Virus record (IMG/VR): IMGVR_UViG_3300046009_006292
Location: 1 to 23,003 of that record
Origin: a virus
Direction: 5' to 3' (one strand)
DNA: 23,003 bases
Both the position numbers and the translations under genes were made by a program. Numbering within the stretch: position 1 is the stretch's first letter; each line of letters starts with the position of its first letter. The notes below the pieces were generated by a model. That model did not search any database. It worked only from the letters and a program-made list of their open reading frames with translations, and was not told the origin of the DNA. This document shows positions 6,122-12,762 of this stretch, one piece after another.

Positions 6122-6250
6122 CCCCTTACACCGCAATGACTTACTAACCCCTTTATTTTCAAGGACTTACGGAGACGGAATCTCCCACCCTTCGTAAGTC
6201 CTTGATATATAAGGACTTAAAAAGTTATCCACACCCTCATTTTTTGCTTG
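6119..6250. repeat. Structured intergenic repeat, copy 2, with DnaA-box-like site
   Basis: This is the gap-free counterpart of 26-157. It carries AATGACTTA (6135-6143), AAGGACTTA (6161-6169), TAAGTCCTT (6195-6203) and AAGGACTTA (6211-6219), then AAAAAGTTATCCACA ending at 6233. The main hairpin pairs 6160-6171 with 6193-6204; its outer pair is C-G where copy 1 has G-U, a compensating change. An inner GGAGA/TCTCC hairpin (6171-6175 with 6181-6185) and an alternative 6196-6203/6211-6218 hairpin are also possible. It begins at the helicase stop codon and runs into the next promoter. Confidence 0.8.
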
Positions 6251-6278
6251 GATTTGTCCTCAAATAGCCGTAGTTTTG
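6247..6278 (+). promoter_or_regulatory. Bacteroidota-type promoter after repeat copy 2
   Basis: CTTG at 6247-6250, a 20-base spacer and a perfect TAGTTTTG at 6271-6278. It is positioned relative to the DnaA-box-like site exactly as the promoter at 154, with one extra spacer base. It drives the small-gene block from 6315. Confidence 0.75.
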
Positions 6279-6314
6279 TATATCAAGTTCAATCACAGAC
6301 AAAGTGGGTTTCAC

Positions 6315-6653
6315 ATGAATTACGTTATCATTCCGTCAACACATGAGATGTTGTGTAACGATAATCGTTTCCGAGTCCGTCCGTGGTTCGGAACAGAAAA
6401 TTGGTGTGTCAAGTCTTACAAAACAATCGGCCGTGCTTTGTCTTCGGCAAAGAAGTTTCGTCAAACATTACACAATGAGGGTTTCGTAATGTCAATTCAC
6501 AACGAACGAATCCGTAATACGGATGAATTTGAAATTTGTGCAAATGGTCTTGTTTGTTGGAATGAAAATTCAGCAACAATCGAGTCACTCGTGAACAATC
6601 ACAAAAACGGTATTCAAAACGATTTTCCTGTAACATTTACGAAGGTTGCCTAA
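6315..6653 (+). CDS. Small protein of unknown function
   Basis: A 112-residue protein starting MNYVIIPSTHEMLCNDNRFRV, basic in its first half (several Arg and Lys) and with no membrane segment or recognisable motif. The start at 6315 is chosen over the in-frame ATG at 6276 because that one lies in the promoter. It is the first gene of a compact block in which each gene touches or overlaps the next. I do not recognise the family. Confidence 0.7.
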   Translation: MNYVIIPSTHEMLCNDNRFRVRPWFGTENWCVKSYKTIGRALSSAKKFRQTLHNEGFVMSIHNERIRNTDEFEICANGLVCWNENSATIESLVNNHKNGIQNDFPVTFTKVA

Positions 6654-6884
6654 ATGATTCGTCTAAAGCAAATTGGTTCAAACATGACCGTCCTCAATAA
6701 GAGCGGTTACGATATTTTGTTCTCGTATGAAACACCCGTCGCGGTCTATGACCATCAACGTGGTGAGTATCTACGGACAGAACAAAAGTTTTCACAAACA
6801 ACATCACGTCACATCAACAAGTGGATTGGTACTGCACTCACAATTTCAGTCCCACAAAGTATTATTGAAAGTTACGTTCGATGA
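6654..6884 (+). CDS. Small conserved-looking phage protein, unknown function
   Basis: The 76-residue product (MIRLKQIGSNMTVLNKSGYDILFSY...) has a mostly beta-strand pattern and the segment TTSRHINKWIG. I have seen a similar pattern, an early G-S-N-M-T-V followed by TTS-x-HIN-x-W, in small proteins of unrelated phages, but no function is known to me. It starts directly after the previous stop codon and overlaps the SWIM-type gene by 4 bases, so translation is probably coupled. Confidence 0.7.
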   Translation: MIRLKQIGSNMTVLNKSGYDILFSYETPVAVYDHQRGEYLRTEQKFSQTTSRHINKWIGTALTISVPQSIIESYVR

Positions 6885-7225
6885 ATGAACTTCCCGAAAA
6901 AATCGTTTCACTTTACCCACCAACGGTAATCAATTGTTCAGACGGAACAAGATTCGCAGTCTATTCAGGTTCAGGTTGGTTTCAAGTTGACGAAGACTTC
7001 ACATTGGAAGATGCAGTTGCTCGATGGGAAAAGTGGACACCAAATTCACAACCTCTCAATGAATCAATTGGAGATAAGTCTTGGCAAGTTGAATCTTCAA
7101 AGAAGGGTTCATTCTACACGGTTCGTTTCAACAATGGGTATTGGGGATGTTCTTGTCCTGCCAATACTTATCATAGAAACAAAGAATGTAGACACATCAG
7201 AGAAATCAAGGAGAAAAACTCATGA
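6881..7225 (+). CDS. SWIM zinc-finger protein
   Basis: The 114-residue protein ends with a SWIM-type zinc site: C90-x-C92 ... C103-x-H105 (WGCSCPANTYHRNKECRHI). SWIM domains bind nucleic acid or proteins and occur in Swi2/Snf2 helicases, MuDR transposases and recombination factors; here the domain stands nearly alone. Upstream of it is a FAVYSGSGWFQVDEDFT segment of unknown role. The gene overlaps both neighbours by ATGA, showing coupled translation. A DNA-binding or adaptor role is inferred. Confidence 0.8.
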   Translation: MNELPEKIVSLYPPTVINCSDGTRFAVYSGSGWFQVDEDFTLEDAVARWEKWTPNSQPLNESIGDKSWQVESSKKGSFYTVRFNNGYWGCSCPANTYHRNKECRHIREIKEKNS

Positions 7226-7380
7226 CAGATGCAGGGACTACCGAATCCCGAAAACGTCAGGCACAAGTAGACGCTGGTGTCTATGACGGTCGGTATAAGA
7301 CGAAGGTGGTAGACGATAAGAAAAAGAAGGTGGCGAAAATCGCTTGCCGTAAATTCAAACAAACAAAAATTGAGGACTAA
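7222..7380 (+). CDS. Very small basic protein
   Basis: A 52-residue ORF starting MTDAGTTESRKRQAQVDAGVYDG, with a Lys-rich middle (VVDDKKKKVAKIACRKFKQTK) and a high net positive charge. Its ATG overlaps the stop of the SWIM-type gene (ATGA), and GGAG lies about 8 bases upstream. These signals support translation despite the small size. It could bind nucleic acid; there is no specific motif. Confidence 0.65.
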   Translation: MTDAGTTESRKRQAQVDAGVYDGRYKTKVVDDKKKKVAKIACRKFKQTKIED

Positions 7381-7384
7381 CATA

Positions 7385-7723
7385 ATGACGAAGACAACAT
7401 TCACATCAAAGAACGTAGACGTAAACGGAACTTCTCTTCAGGGATTTATTACTTGTTCCTACGATACACTTTGTGAGGTGTTCGGTGAACCGATTGGTGG
7501 TGATGGCTACAAGACTCGTGCGGAATGGGAAGGTAAGACATCAGATGGTACAGTATTTACAATCTACGATTGGAAGGAACGTCAACCTATCGGCGATGTT
7601 ACCAACTGGCACATTGGTGGACGTGATACAAAGTCTGTTCAAGCCATTCACGATATTGTGAATGAAACTCTTGGAGAGCAGGCAAAGTATACCACCCGTC
7701 TTGAAACTATCCGAACTTTCTAA
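7385..7723 (+). CDS. Small conserved-looking phage protein, unknown function
   Basis: The 112-residue protein contains the pattern FGEPIGGDGYKTRAEWEGKTSDGTVFTIYDWKE ... VTNWHIGGRDTKSVQAI (about 33-95). I recognise this order (FGEP, GDGYK-x2-AEW, DGT-x2-TIYDWK, W-x-IGG) from uncharacterised proteins of several phage groups; the function is unknown. The start at 7385 follows GAGGACTAACATA, 4 bases after the previous stop, and is preferred to the ATG at 7370 inside the upstream gene. It ends the block that starts at 6315. Confidence 0.75.
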   Translation: MTKTTFTSKNVDVNGTSLQGFITCSYDTLCEVFGEPIGGDGYKTRAEWEGKTSDGTVFTIYDWKERQPIGDVTNWHIGGRDTKSVQAIHDIVNETLGEQAKYTTRLETIRTF

Positions 7724-7731
7724 AAAAAGTG

Positions 7732-7763
7732 CTTGGAATTGTCAAAATAATTTCGTAAGTTAG
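7732..7763 (+). promoter_or_regulatory. Bacteroidota-type promoter, weaker -7 box
   Basis: CTTG at 7732-7735, a 20-base spacer and TAAGTTAG at 7756-7763. The upstream portion GGAATTGTCAAAATAATTTCG is close to the promoter at 3723, which supports membership of the class despite the imperfect -7 box. Confidence 0.6.
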
Positions 7764-7792
7764 TATTACTTCAAAACACAAAAGGAAAAACA

Positions 7793-7948
7793 ATGGATTA
7801 CTTGGATATGTTCGACGAAGATTACATCGACCCTATTGACAAGTGGATTGAGGACAACAATGCCGATATTAAGAAAGTGAAGTCGGTATCGTATCGTAAG
7901 GTAAAACAACTTTTGGAACAAGACTATGTTGATGAACATGATGCGTGA
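7793..7948 (+). CDS. Very small acidic protein
   Basis: A 51-residue ORF (MDYLDMFDEDYIDPIDKWIEDNN...) preceded by AAAAGGAAAAACA, the same leader type as the genes at 217 and 1790, and by a class promoter. It is strongly acidic with a basic C-terminal helix (KKVKSVSYRKVKQLLEQ). It overlaps the next ORF by 23 bases in another frame. Function is unknown; promoter and ribosome-binding site are the evidence that it is real. Confidence 0.6.
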   Translation: MDYLDMFDEDYIDPIDKWIEDNNADIKKVKSVSYRKVKQLLEQDYVDEHDA

Positions 7949-8126
7949 TAAAGATTCTTTTGTCCGCCAACTATTTTTGATTATCGCAACCGCTATGCAA
8001 ACTGCGGTTTGGGTTACGATGGTCTCTAACTTTGGATGGACACACGTAGCTTCTATTGCTTCGTACATCCTATCTACTCTTATCTATTACGTGGTCTACA
8101 TCGTTTGGACAAATAAACTAAACTAA
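7926..8126 (+). CDS. Small two-helix membrane protein
   Basis: The 66-residue product has two hydrophobic segments, about 15-34 (LFLIIATAMQTAVWVTMVSN) and 40-61 (HVASIASYILSTLIYYVVYIVW), joined by a short turn and ending in KLN. Possible starts are 7926, 7932, 7938 and 7941; 7926 is chosen because GGAA lies about 8 bases upstream. The topology fits an inner-membrane protein such as a holin, superinfection-exclusion or host-takeover protein; nothing distinguishes these. It overlaps the upstream acidic ORF. Confidence 0.65.
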   Translation: MLMNMMRDKDSFVRQLFLIIATAMQTAVWVTMVSNFGWTHVASIASYILSTLIYYVVYIVWTNKLN

Positions 8127-8144
8127 TCGGACAATCCGATTTTC
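8125..8144 (+). terminator. Short hairpin followed by T-rich tract
   Basis: AATCGGA (8125-8131) pairs with TCCGATT (8135-8141) around a CAA loop, followed by TTTC. It lies at the end of the membrane-protein gene and overlaps its stop codon. It is a plausible intrinsic terminator, though the stem is short. Confidence 0.5.
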
Positions 8145-8185
8145 TATAACCCCATTTTTATTTTTTACTTTTTGTAGGTGTTTTT

Positions 8186-8473
8186 ATGATTACTGTTGAT
8201 GCTGCTGGTCGTATTCGTCTTTCTCGTGAAGCTTCTCGTGGTGCAGGATTCCGTCCTGGTCAAAAGATTGCTGTTGTTGCTGAAGGACAAAATTCGTTCC
8301 GTATTCAGTCTGCCGCAAAGACTGCGAAGTCTGTTGACTCCGCTCGTTATTCGGTGGAACTCGATGGTCGCATCCGTGTTGCAAAGACGGCTGTCCGTGA
8401 ACTCGGTGTGAAGTCGAAGCGGAAGAATATGTCAGCTGATGTTCAGAAGGGAAGTATCGTCGTCACTATGTAA
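8186..8473 (+). CDS. Duplicated AbrB/MazE-like (swapped-hairpin) DNA-binding protein
   Basis: The 95-residue protein reads as two similar halves. The first is ITVDAAGRIRLSREASRGAGFRPGQ, then a KIAVVAEGQNSFRI strand region. The second is YSVELDGRIRVAKTAVRELGVKSKR ending in QKGSIVVTM. Each resembles the AbrB/MazE/SpoVT half-domain (V-D-x-x-GRI-x-L/V ... L-G-x-x-PG), in which two chains normally pair. A tandem fusion would let one chain make the full DNA-binding fold. It would be a transcription regulator or chromatin-like protein; the assignment is by pattern only. It is basic and Ala/Arg/Ser-rich. The upstream region is T-rich with no clear class promoter. Confidence 0.6.
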   Translation: MITVDAAGRIRLSREASRGAGFRPGQKIAVVAEGQNSFRIQSAAKTAKSVDSARYSVELDGRIRVAKTAVRELGVKSKRKNMSADVQKGSIVVTM

Positions 8474-8502
8474 TAGTTACACGAACGATAGCTCTTGGTA
8501 AT

Positions 8503-8535
8503 GGTGGGGAGGATGCTGACGGTATTCTCCCCACT
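8503..8535 (+). terminator. Strong hairpin without clear U-tract
   Basis: GTGGGGAG (8504-8511) pairs with CTCCCCAC (8527-8534) around a 15-base loop, extended by a G-U pair. No run of T follows at once; a TATATTTAT motif does. It may terminate the AbrB-like gene or be a structured leader. GGTAATGG just upstream also occurs upstream of the hairpin at 20834. Confidence 0.5.
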
Positions 8536-8536
8536 C

Positions 8537-8545
8537 TATATTTAT
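8537..8545 (+). promoter_or_regulatory. TATATTTAT motif, candidate late-type promoter element
   Basis: TATATTTAT lies 32 bases before the HNH endonuclease start. The same or nearly the same 9-mer occurs intergenically at 2877, 14922, 20779 and 20889. Its reverse complement, ATAAATATA, resembles the T4 late box TATAAATA, so its orientation is uncertain. Confidence 0.35.
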
Positions 8546-8577
8546 CGTAAAGTCCTATATTTTACTCGGAGAGTTTT

Positions 8578-9081
8578 ATGAGAGCAAACAAAAAAGTGCT
8601 TGTATTGAATCAATCATACCAACCGATTAGTGTTACCACCGTCAAAAAGGCGGTAAATCTAACATGGCGTAATAAGGTCGATACAATTGAGATTAGTGAA
8701 CAAACACTTCGTTCTCCGAATGCCGAGTTTCCACTACCACTTGTTATCAGATTGAAGTCTGGTGTGAAGTACAATCCATTCCGTCGTGTTGAATTGAATC
8801 GTCGGAATCTTTTCAAACGTGATAAGAACTGTTGTGTTTATTGTGGTTCAAAAGAAAACCTAACGGTTGACCATGTTATTCCTCGTTCCCGTGGTGGTAA
8901 AACAACATGGGATAATGTGGTAACTGCTTGTCATCCTTGTAATAATAAGAAGGATAACAAAATGCCAGAAGATGTTGGTTTGAAATTGAAGATACAACCA
9001 AAACAACCAAACCATCTTATCTTTCTAACAGAAGAAACAAAACTCCACGAAAAGTGGAAACCATATTTGTATATGGTCTAA
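8578..9081 (+). CDS. HNH endonuclease
   Basis: The 167-residue protein has a zinc-bound HNH motif: C86-x2-C89, the DH pair at 98-99 in LTVDHVIPRSRGG, N113 (WDNVV) and C118-x2-C121 with the final helix. It begins with KVLVLNQSYQPISVTTVKKAVNL, the N-terminal region typical of a widespread stand-alone HNH family (COG1403-like) found in bacteria and phages. It could be a homing endonuclease or a packaging or degradation nuclease; no terminase is in view. GGAGAG precedes the start. It ends at the promoter for the next operon. Confidence 0.85.
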   Translation: MRANKKVLVLNQSYQPISVTTVKKAVNLTWRNKVDTIEISEQTLRSPNAEFPLPLVIRLKSGVKYNPFRRVELNRRNLFKRDKNCCVYCGSKENLTVDHVIPRSRGGKTTWDNVVTACHPCNNKKDNKMPEDVGLKLKIQPKQPNHLIFLTEETKLHEKWKPYLYMV

Positions 9082-9097
9082 CTTATTCGTATATTAC
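9066..9097 (+). promoter_or_regulatory. Class promoter, TTCGTATATTA variant
   Basis: TTTG at 9066-9069, a 20-base spacer and TATATTAC at 9090-9097 preceded by TTCG. The -33 box lies in the end of the HNH gene. It would drive the phosphoesterase-thioredoxin-dUTPase block. Confidence 0.55.
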
Positions 9098-9124
9098 AGA
9101 ATCAGAAAACAAAAGGTTACGAAA

Positions 9125-9826
9125 ATGATTATCGCCATTGGTGATGTCCACGGAAAATTTGACCAACTCGTTCTCAAGATGAAAGTTGTCTTGGAAGGAA
9201 ATACTGGTGTAAACTTTGTTCAGGTCGGAGACTTCGGTCTTGGATTTGAAAAACCGGTGGTTGATTGGAATAGATTATACGATGTAAATTCAATGTTACA
9301 GAAATCAAATTCTATGTTGTATGTTATTCGTGGTAATCACGATAATCCTGCATTTTGGGATTGGGGAACAAGTTTCCATTTCTCAAACATAGAGTTTATT
9401 CCTGATGATTGTACTAGACTTATCGAAGATAAGGTTTGTTACTTCGTTGGTGGTGCAGTATCTGTTGACCGTTCACGGCGTCGTCAAGGTATTGATTATT
9501 GGTGTGGTGAAACATATAATCCAAAACCAGCTCGATATATCACCGATAAAATTGATATTCTGTTTACACATGATGTTTACCATCCTTGTTCACCATACAC
9601 AATTTCAAATTCGGTCGTGGTAAATTACTTTGCAGATGTAGATGAAAATCTGATTGAAGATTTACAAATCAGTCAATCTGTCATGGAAAATCTGTACAAC
9701 GATATTATCCAAACGAATCCAAACTTTGTGTGGTATCACGGACACTACCATGAGTCACACGTAACAAATAACAACGAACAAATAACTCACTCTCTTTCAG
9801 AACTAGAATTCAAGGAAGTACGATGA
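9125..9826 (+). CDS. Calcineurin-like metallophosphoesterase
   Basis: The 233-residue protein carries all the metal-binding motifs of the family: GDVHG (D7, H9), GDFG (D36), GNHD (N71, H72, D73), THD in LFTHDVYH, and GHYH near the C-terminus. Such enzymes cleave phosphomonoesters or diesters; in phages they include protein phosphatases and RNA or cyclic-nucleotide phosphodiesterases. The substrate is not evident. It has its own promoter, a leader with AAAAGG, and a 4-base ATGA overlap with the thioredoxin gene. Confidence 0.9.
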   Translation: MIIAIGDVHGKFDQLVLKMKVVLEGNTGVNFVQVGDFGLGFEKPVVDWNRLYDVNSMLQKSNSMLYVIRGNHDNPAFWDWGTSFHFSNIEFIPDDCTRLIEDKVCYFVGGAVSVDRSRRRQGIDYWCGETYNPKPARYITDKIDILFTHDVYHPCSPYTISNSVVVNYFADVDENLIEDLQISQSVMENLYNDIIQTNPNFVWYHGHYHESHVTNNNEQITHSLSELEFKEVR

Positions 9827-10074
9827 CAACGATCAAACAATATGGAGCCCCGTGGTGCGGCCCCTGCAGATCTCTCAAACCAATTATGCAAGAAATTGTA
9901 TCACAAAATCCGTCGGTATCTTATCAATACATTGACGTTGATTCAAATCCAGCGGATGCTCAAGCCAACGGTATTCGTTCTATTCCAGTAGTTATTGTTC
10001 AAAAGAACGGAGTAGAAACATCACGTTTCGTTGGTATTCAATCAAAAGCAGTTTACGAACAATCAATCAAGTGA
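9823..10074 (+). CDS. Thioredoxin
   Basis: This short thioredoxin (83 residues) has the active site WCGPC (C12, C15) after MTTIKQYGAP, a SIPVVIVQKNG segment with the cis-proline (about 55-64), and a short C-terminal helix. It would reduce disulfides in the cytoplasm, possibly for ribonucleotide reductase, which is not in the window. It lacks the first strand and helix of E. coli thioredoxin, as many phage thioredoxins do. It is translationally coupled to the phosphoesterase. Confidence 0.93.
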   Translation: MTTIKQYGAPWCGPCRSLKPIMQEIVSQNPSVSYQYIDVDSNPADAQANGIRSIPVVIVQKNGVETSRFVGIQSKAVYEQSIK

Positions 10075-10081
10075 GGTAAAA

Positions 10082-10570
10082 ATGAACGGAACTAATTGGT
10101 GGACAACACCCGACGGTGTGAAGTTTCAAGTGGGTGAATCCGATAACAGACTAAAAGTGAGATTCAAGAAGTTACATCCCGATGCAATTACTCCAACGTA
10201 TGCCAAGGATGGTGATGCGGGTCTCGACTTGACTGCTTTGACTATGACCGATAGGTCGGGGATTCCATACATAGAATACGGAACAGGTATCTCCGTGGAA
10301 ATTCCAAAAAGTTATGTTGGTCTTATCTTCCCACGTTCTTCTGTTTCAAAGTTAGAAAACTTTTATCTAAAGAACGCAGTCGGTGTAATTGATTCTGGTT
10401 ATCGTGGTGAATTGATGTTGAGATTCAACAAGTCATTTTCCTTTTACAAAGTCGGTGACAAGATCGGTCAACTGATTATTCTACCTTATCCAACTATTTA
10501 TTTGGAAGAAGTAGAAGAACTTTCTAACACAGAACGTGGGGAAGGCGGTTTCGGTTCAACAGGTATCTAA
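10082..10570 (+). CDS. dut: Trimeric dUTP diphosphatase
   Basis: The 162-residue protein has the five dUTPase motifs: I AGLDLTA (46-52), II PRSSVSK (84-90), III GVIDSGYRGE (101-110, with the catalytic Asp D104), IV GDKIGQL (125-131), and V RGEGGFGSTG (152-161). It converts dUTP to dUMP and pyrophosphate, keeping uracil out of phage DNA. The start at 10082 follows GTGAGGTAAAA; the longer frame reaching back to 10031 lies inside the thioredoxin gene. A 20-residue N-terminal extension (TNWWTTPDG...) is longer than usual. Confidence 0.95.
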   Translation: MNGTNWWTTPDGVKFQVGESDNRLKVRFKKLHPDAITPTYAKDGDAGLDLTALTMTDRSGIPYIEYGTGISVEIPKSYVGLIFPRSSVSKLENFYLKNAVGVIDSGYRGELMLRFNKSFSFYKVGDKIGQLIILPYPTIYLEEVEELSNTERGEGGFGSTGI

Positions 10571-10588
10571 CCACAATTGGAGAATCGA

Positions 10589-11320
10589 ATGATTAGAGTT
10601 TTCAGAACAGGATTAGTTTCGTTACTATTTACATTATCTTTTGTCTCATCGTATGCACAACGAGGCTCTCACGAGAAATATGGACAACCGGCAAAGTTTG
10701 AAAGTGCAATCATCATCAAACGTTCCGAGTTTGTTTACTCATTCAACAGAACCACAGGATTTGCAAACTGGGTTTTACATCGACTTGGTAAAGATGACTT
10801 CGGACCAGTTCCAAGATTTCATGGACCATTTTTCAAGGACTCACTCCTTCCGATAGATTTACCACGTCCAACAAATACTGATTTTGAAAATTCAGGATTT
10901 GATAAAGGACACGCGGTTCGTTCGGAAGAAAGAACTTGTACGAATGAGGCTAACCGTCAAACATTCGTTATGTCAAACGTCTTTCCACAAAGACCTGAAT
11001 TGAATCGTGGGCCGTGGTTGGATTGTGAAAGATGGGTTGAAAAGATGTGTAAGGATTCAACTTATGAGTTTTGGATTGTAGTTGGTCCTGTATATGAAAA
11101 GGATAAGGTAGAATATCTAAACAAGAAAACAAAAATGTTTCCTGTTCCACAATGGGTGTTCAAAGTTATGTTGGTAAAGAAACCTGATGGTAAGTTGGAA
11201 AAGATTGCGGTTCTTATGCCAAACATCAATGGTATTCGTAGGTTAGATTGGAAGTCGTATGTTGTCCCACTTCAAAAGGTTGAGGAAGTCACAGGATATA
11301 AGTTCTTTGGTGGTTTCTAA
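10589..11320 (+). CDS. Secreted DNA/RNA non-specific endonuclease (NUC1/NucA family)
   Basis: The 243-residue protein begins with a classic Sec signal peptide (MIRVFRTGLVSLLFTLSFVSSYAQ, cleavage likely after Ala-23). The nuclease motif is DKGHAVRSEERT (105-116, catalytic H108) in place of the common DRGH, followed by NVFPQRPELNRGPW with metal-binding N139, and E147. Family members cut DNA and RNA non-specifically. A TTG at 10577 could extend it, but ATG 10589 after TTGGAG fits the signal peptide best. A phage-coded exported nuclease is unusual: it might act in the periplasm on incoming rival DNA, or outside the cell after lysis. Periplasmic export would also protect the phage's own cytoplasmic DNA. 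Confidence 0.9.
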   Translation: MIRVFRTGLVSLLFTLSFVSSYAQRGSHEKYGQPAKFESAIIIKRSEFVYSFNRTTGFANWVLHRLGKDDFGPVPRFHGPFFKDSLLPIDLPRPTNTDFENSGFDKGHAVRSEERTCTNEANRQTFVMSNVFPQRPELNRGPWLDCERWVEKMCKDSTYEFWIVVGPVYEKDKVEYLNKKTKMFPVPQWVFKVMLVKKPDGKLEKIAVLMPNINGIRRLDWKSYVVPLQKVEEVTGYKFFGGF

Positions 11321-11328
11321 ATAACAGA

Positions 11329-11481
11329 ATGTCATTAGAAGTTTTGCCATTACCCGTCCTTATATTTTCGTTAGGAGGAGCCACCATCTCCCTTATCGTA
11401 GGTATTTGGACGGGTTGGTACTTTCTATCAGCAATTCTAAAAGGTATATGGGAAAGGTTTAGAGAGAATGAAAAGTTATGA
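11329..11481 (+). CDS. Very small membrane protein
   Basis: A 50-residue ORF (MSLEVLPLPVLIFSLGGATISLIVGIWTGWYFL...) with one or two closely spaced hydrophobic segments (about 8-36) and a charged C-terminus (KGIWERFRENEKL). It begins 8 bases after the nuclease stop and overlaps the next gene by 14 bases. The compact spacing and clear membrane pattern support it, although no strong ribosome-binding site is seen. Its place directly after the exported nuclease suggests a possible link, such as immunity or localisation; this is a guess. Confidence 0.55.
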   Translation: MSLEVLPLPVLIFSLGGATISLIVGIWTGWYFLSAILKGIWERFRENEKL

Positions 11482-11878
11482 ACATGATTGTGGATTGATC
11501 ACTGCATATAATCATACATACACTCCACATGAAAACAAACAACGAAACAAACAACTCCAAGCAAAGATTCAGATCGGTAGATATGGAGTTGTAACACTTT
11601 CAAGTAAAGGATATGATATGTTCTTTATTGTTGATTTAAAGAATACAGGAAAACTCGGATATGATTTGAGTAAATGGTCACAAGAGTATGAACAGGAAAC
11701 AATCCACTTTATTCCGAAGGGTGGTATCGGTAGTGATAGAGTTTTTTCTCAAATTGATATGAATGAATTGAAGTCAAAAGAAAATGATATTCATAACTAC
11801 TATGAAGTTGCGAATATAAATGGTAAGTGGGCAATGACTAATATTGCCAACTTGGATTGGAGACATATTCAAGTTTAG
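11468..11878 (+). CDS. Protein of unknown function, phage/bacterial FIPKGG-type
   Basis: The 136-residue protein has the order LITAYN ... ENKQRNKQLQAKIQIGRYGVVTL ... FFIVDL ... ETIHFIPKGGIGS. I recall this succession (an ITA/ISA start, an EN-x2-RN-x2-L helix, a YGV strand and an FIPKGG turn) from uncharacterised phage and bacterial proteins, but no function is known to me. GAGAG lies just upstream of the start, which overlaps the small membrane-protein gene. Its end overlaps by 4 bases the convergent minus-strand gene. Confidence 0.7.
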   Translation: MKSYEHDCGLITAYNHTYTPHENKQRNKQLQAKIQIGRYGVVTLSSKGYDMFFIVDLKNTGKLGYDLSKWSQEYEQETIHFIPKGGIGSDRVFSQIDMNELKSKENDIHNYYEVANINGKWAMTNIANLDWRHIQV

Positions 11879-12762
11879 ATTTTGAATCTATAACCTACCT
11901 TTGTTCCAACAATTTCAATACCTTCCGTATATTTCGTCAAACGTCTAATTGGTTCCCACGTTGGTTCTGAACTCTGATGGAATGTTCCGAAATGAATCGG
12001 TAAGATAACAGGTGACTTCATCATTCTTGTCATTTGAAGTGCTTCTTCGGGAGTACAATGATTGTCTGAATATCCTTGATATGCCCCGATTGGCATAATT
12101 GATACATCGGTATTCCCAAATGTTGAAAACGATTTTGTGTATGCGGTATCTCCACCAAATGCAATCTTCAAACCATTTCGTTCTATGACATATCCGTTAT
12201 AACTTCTACCCGTTTTTATATGACCATCTCGTCTACATTTCTCACCCGGTAATCTCCAACCATTGTGAAGAACTTGTTTTCCTGTTATGGTTACATTGTT
12301 TACACAGATTGAGTCATTCCAATCTAACTCTGTTAGAGACTTCCATTCCAAGTCATTGATTATGTCTGATGTATTCTTTGCAGTGATACAATGGATTCCT
12401 TTTGGATTATGTTCCGTTAGCCAATTTAGAGTTTCTAAATCCATGTGGTCTATGTGGGCATGAGATATGAGAACAATATCAATCTTTGGTAGTTGTTCAA
12501 TTGGTATTGCTGGTTTGGTATATCTTGGTATTCCGATCGTAGTTCCGAGAACGTATAGTCCAATTCTATTGAACATAACTGGGTCGGTGAGTATAGTTGT
12601 CCCATCTATATCTAACAAAACTGTGGAGTGACCTATCCAAGTTGCAGTAAAAAATGGTTTGGAAGTATCGGTAGAATTGAGTATATTACCAAGTAAATTG
12701 TTGGTGAATATAACGGAACCACACGCCATGATAGATAGTCCCAAGAAGTTTCTTCTATTCAA
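11875..12762 (-). CDS. Metallo-beta-lactamase-fold hydrolase with Tat-like leader
   Basis: The 295-residue product has the metal site HAHIDH (H101, H103, D105, H106), a GGDTAY segment with the bridging Asp and a late histidine in LPIHFGTF, as in UlaG/NAPE-PLD-like lactonases and phosphodiesterases. The N-terminus, MNRRNFLGLSIMACGSVIF, has a twin-arginine motif (RRNFLG) before a hydrophobic stretch, so export by the Tat route in folded, metal-loaded form is likely. The leader is reached only with a TTG start (12762), preceded by GGGAG. It is the sole minus-strand gene in the window and is not typical for a phage, suggesting acquisition from a bacterium. The substrate is unknown. Confidence 0.85.
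   Translation of the reverse strand: MNRRNFLGLSIMACGSVIFTNNLLGNILNSTDTSKPFFTATWIGHSTVLLDIDGTTILTDPVMFNRIGLYVLGTTIGIPRYTKPAIPIEQLPKIDIVLISHAHIDHMDLETLNWLTEHNPKGIHCITAKNTSDIINDLEWKSLTELDWNDSICVNNVTITGKQVLHNGWRLPGEKCRRDGHIKTGRSYNGYVIERNGLKIAFGGDTAYTKSFSTFGNTDVSIMPIGAYQGYSDNHCTPEEALQMTRMMKSPVILPIHFGTFHQSSEPTWEPIRRLTKYTEGIEIVGTKVGYRFKI

Noticed and set aside
11299-11320. C-terminal YKFFGGF of the exported nuclease as another clamp-binding tail
   Set aside because: It lacks the Q-x-[FY]-F-x-F spacing, and the protein is predicted to leave the cytoplasm.
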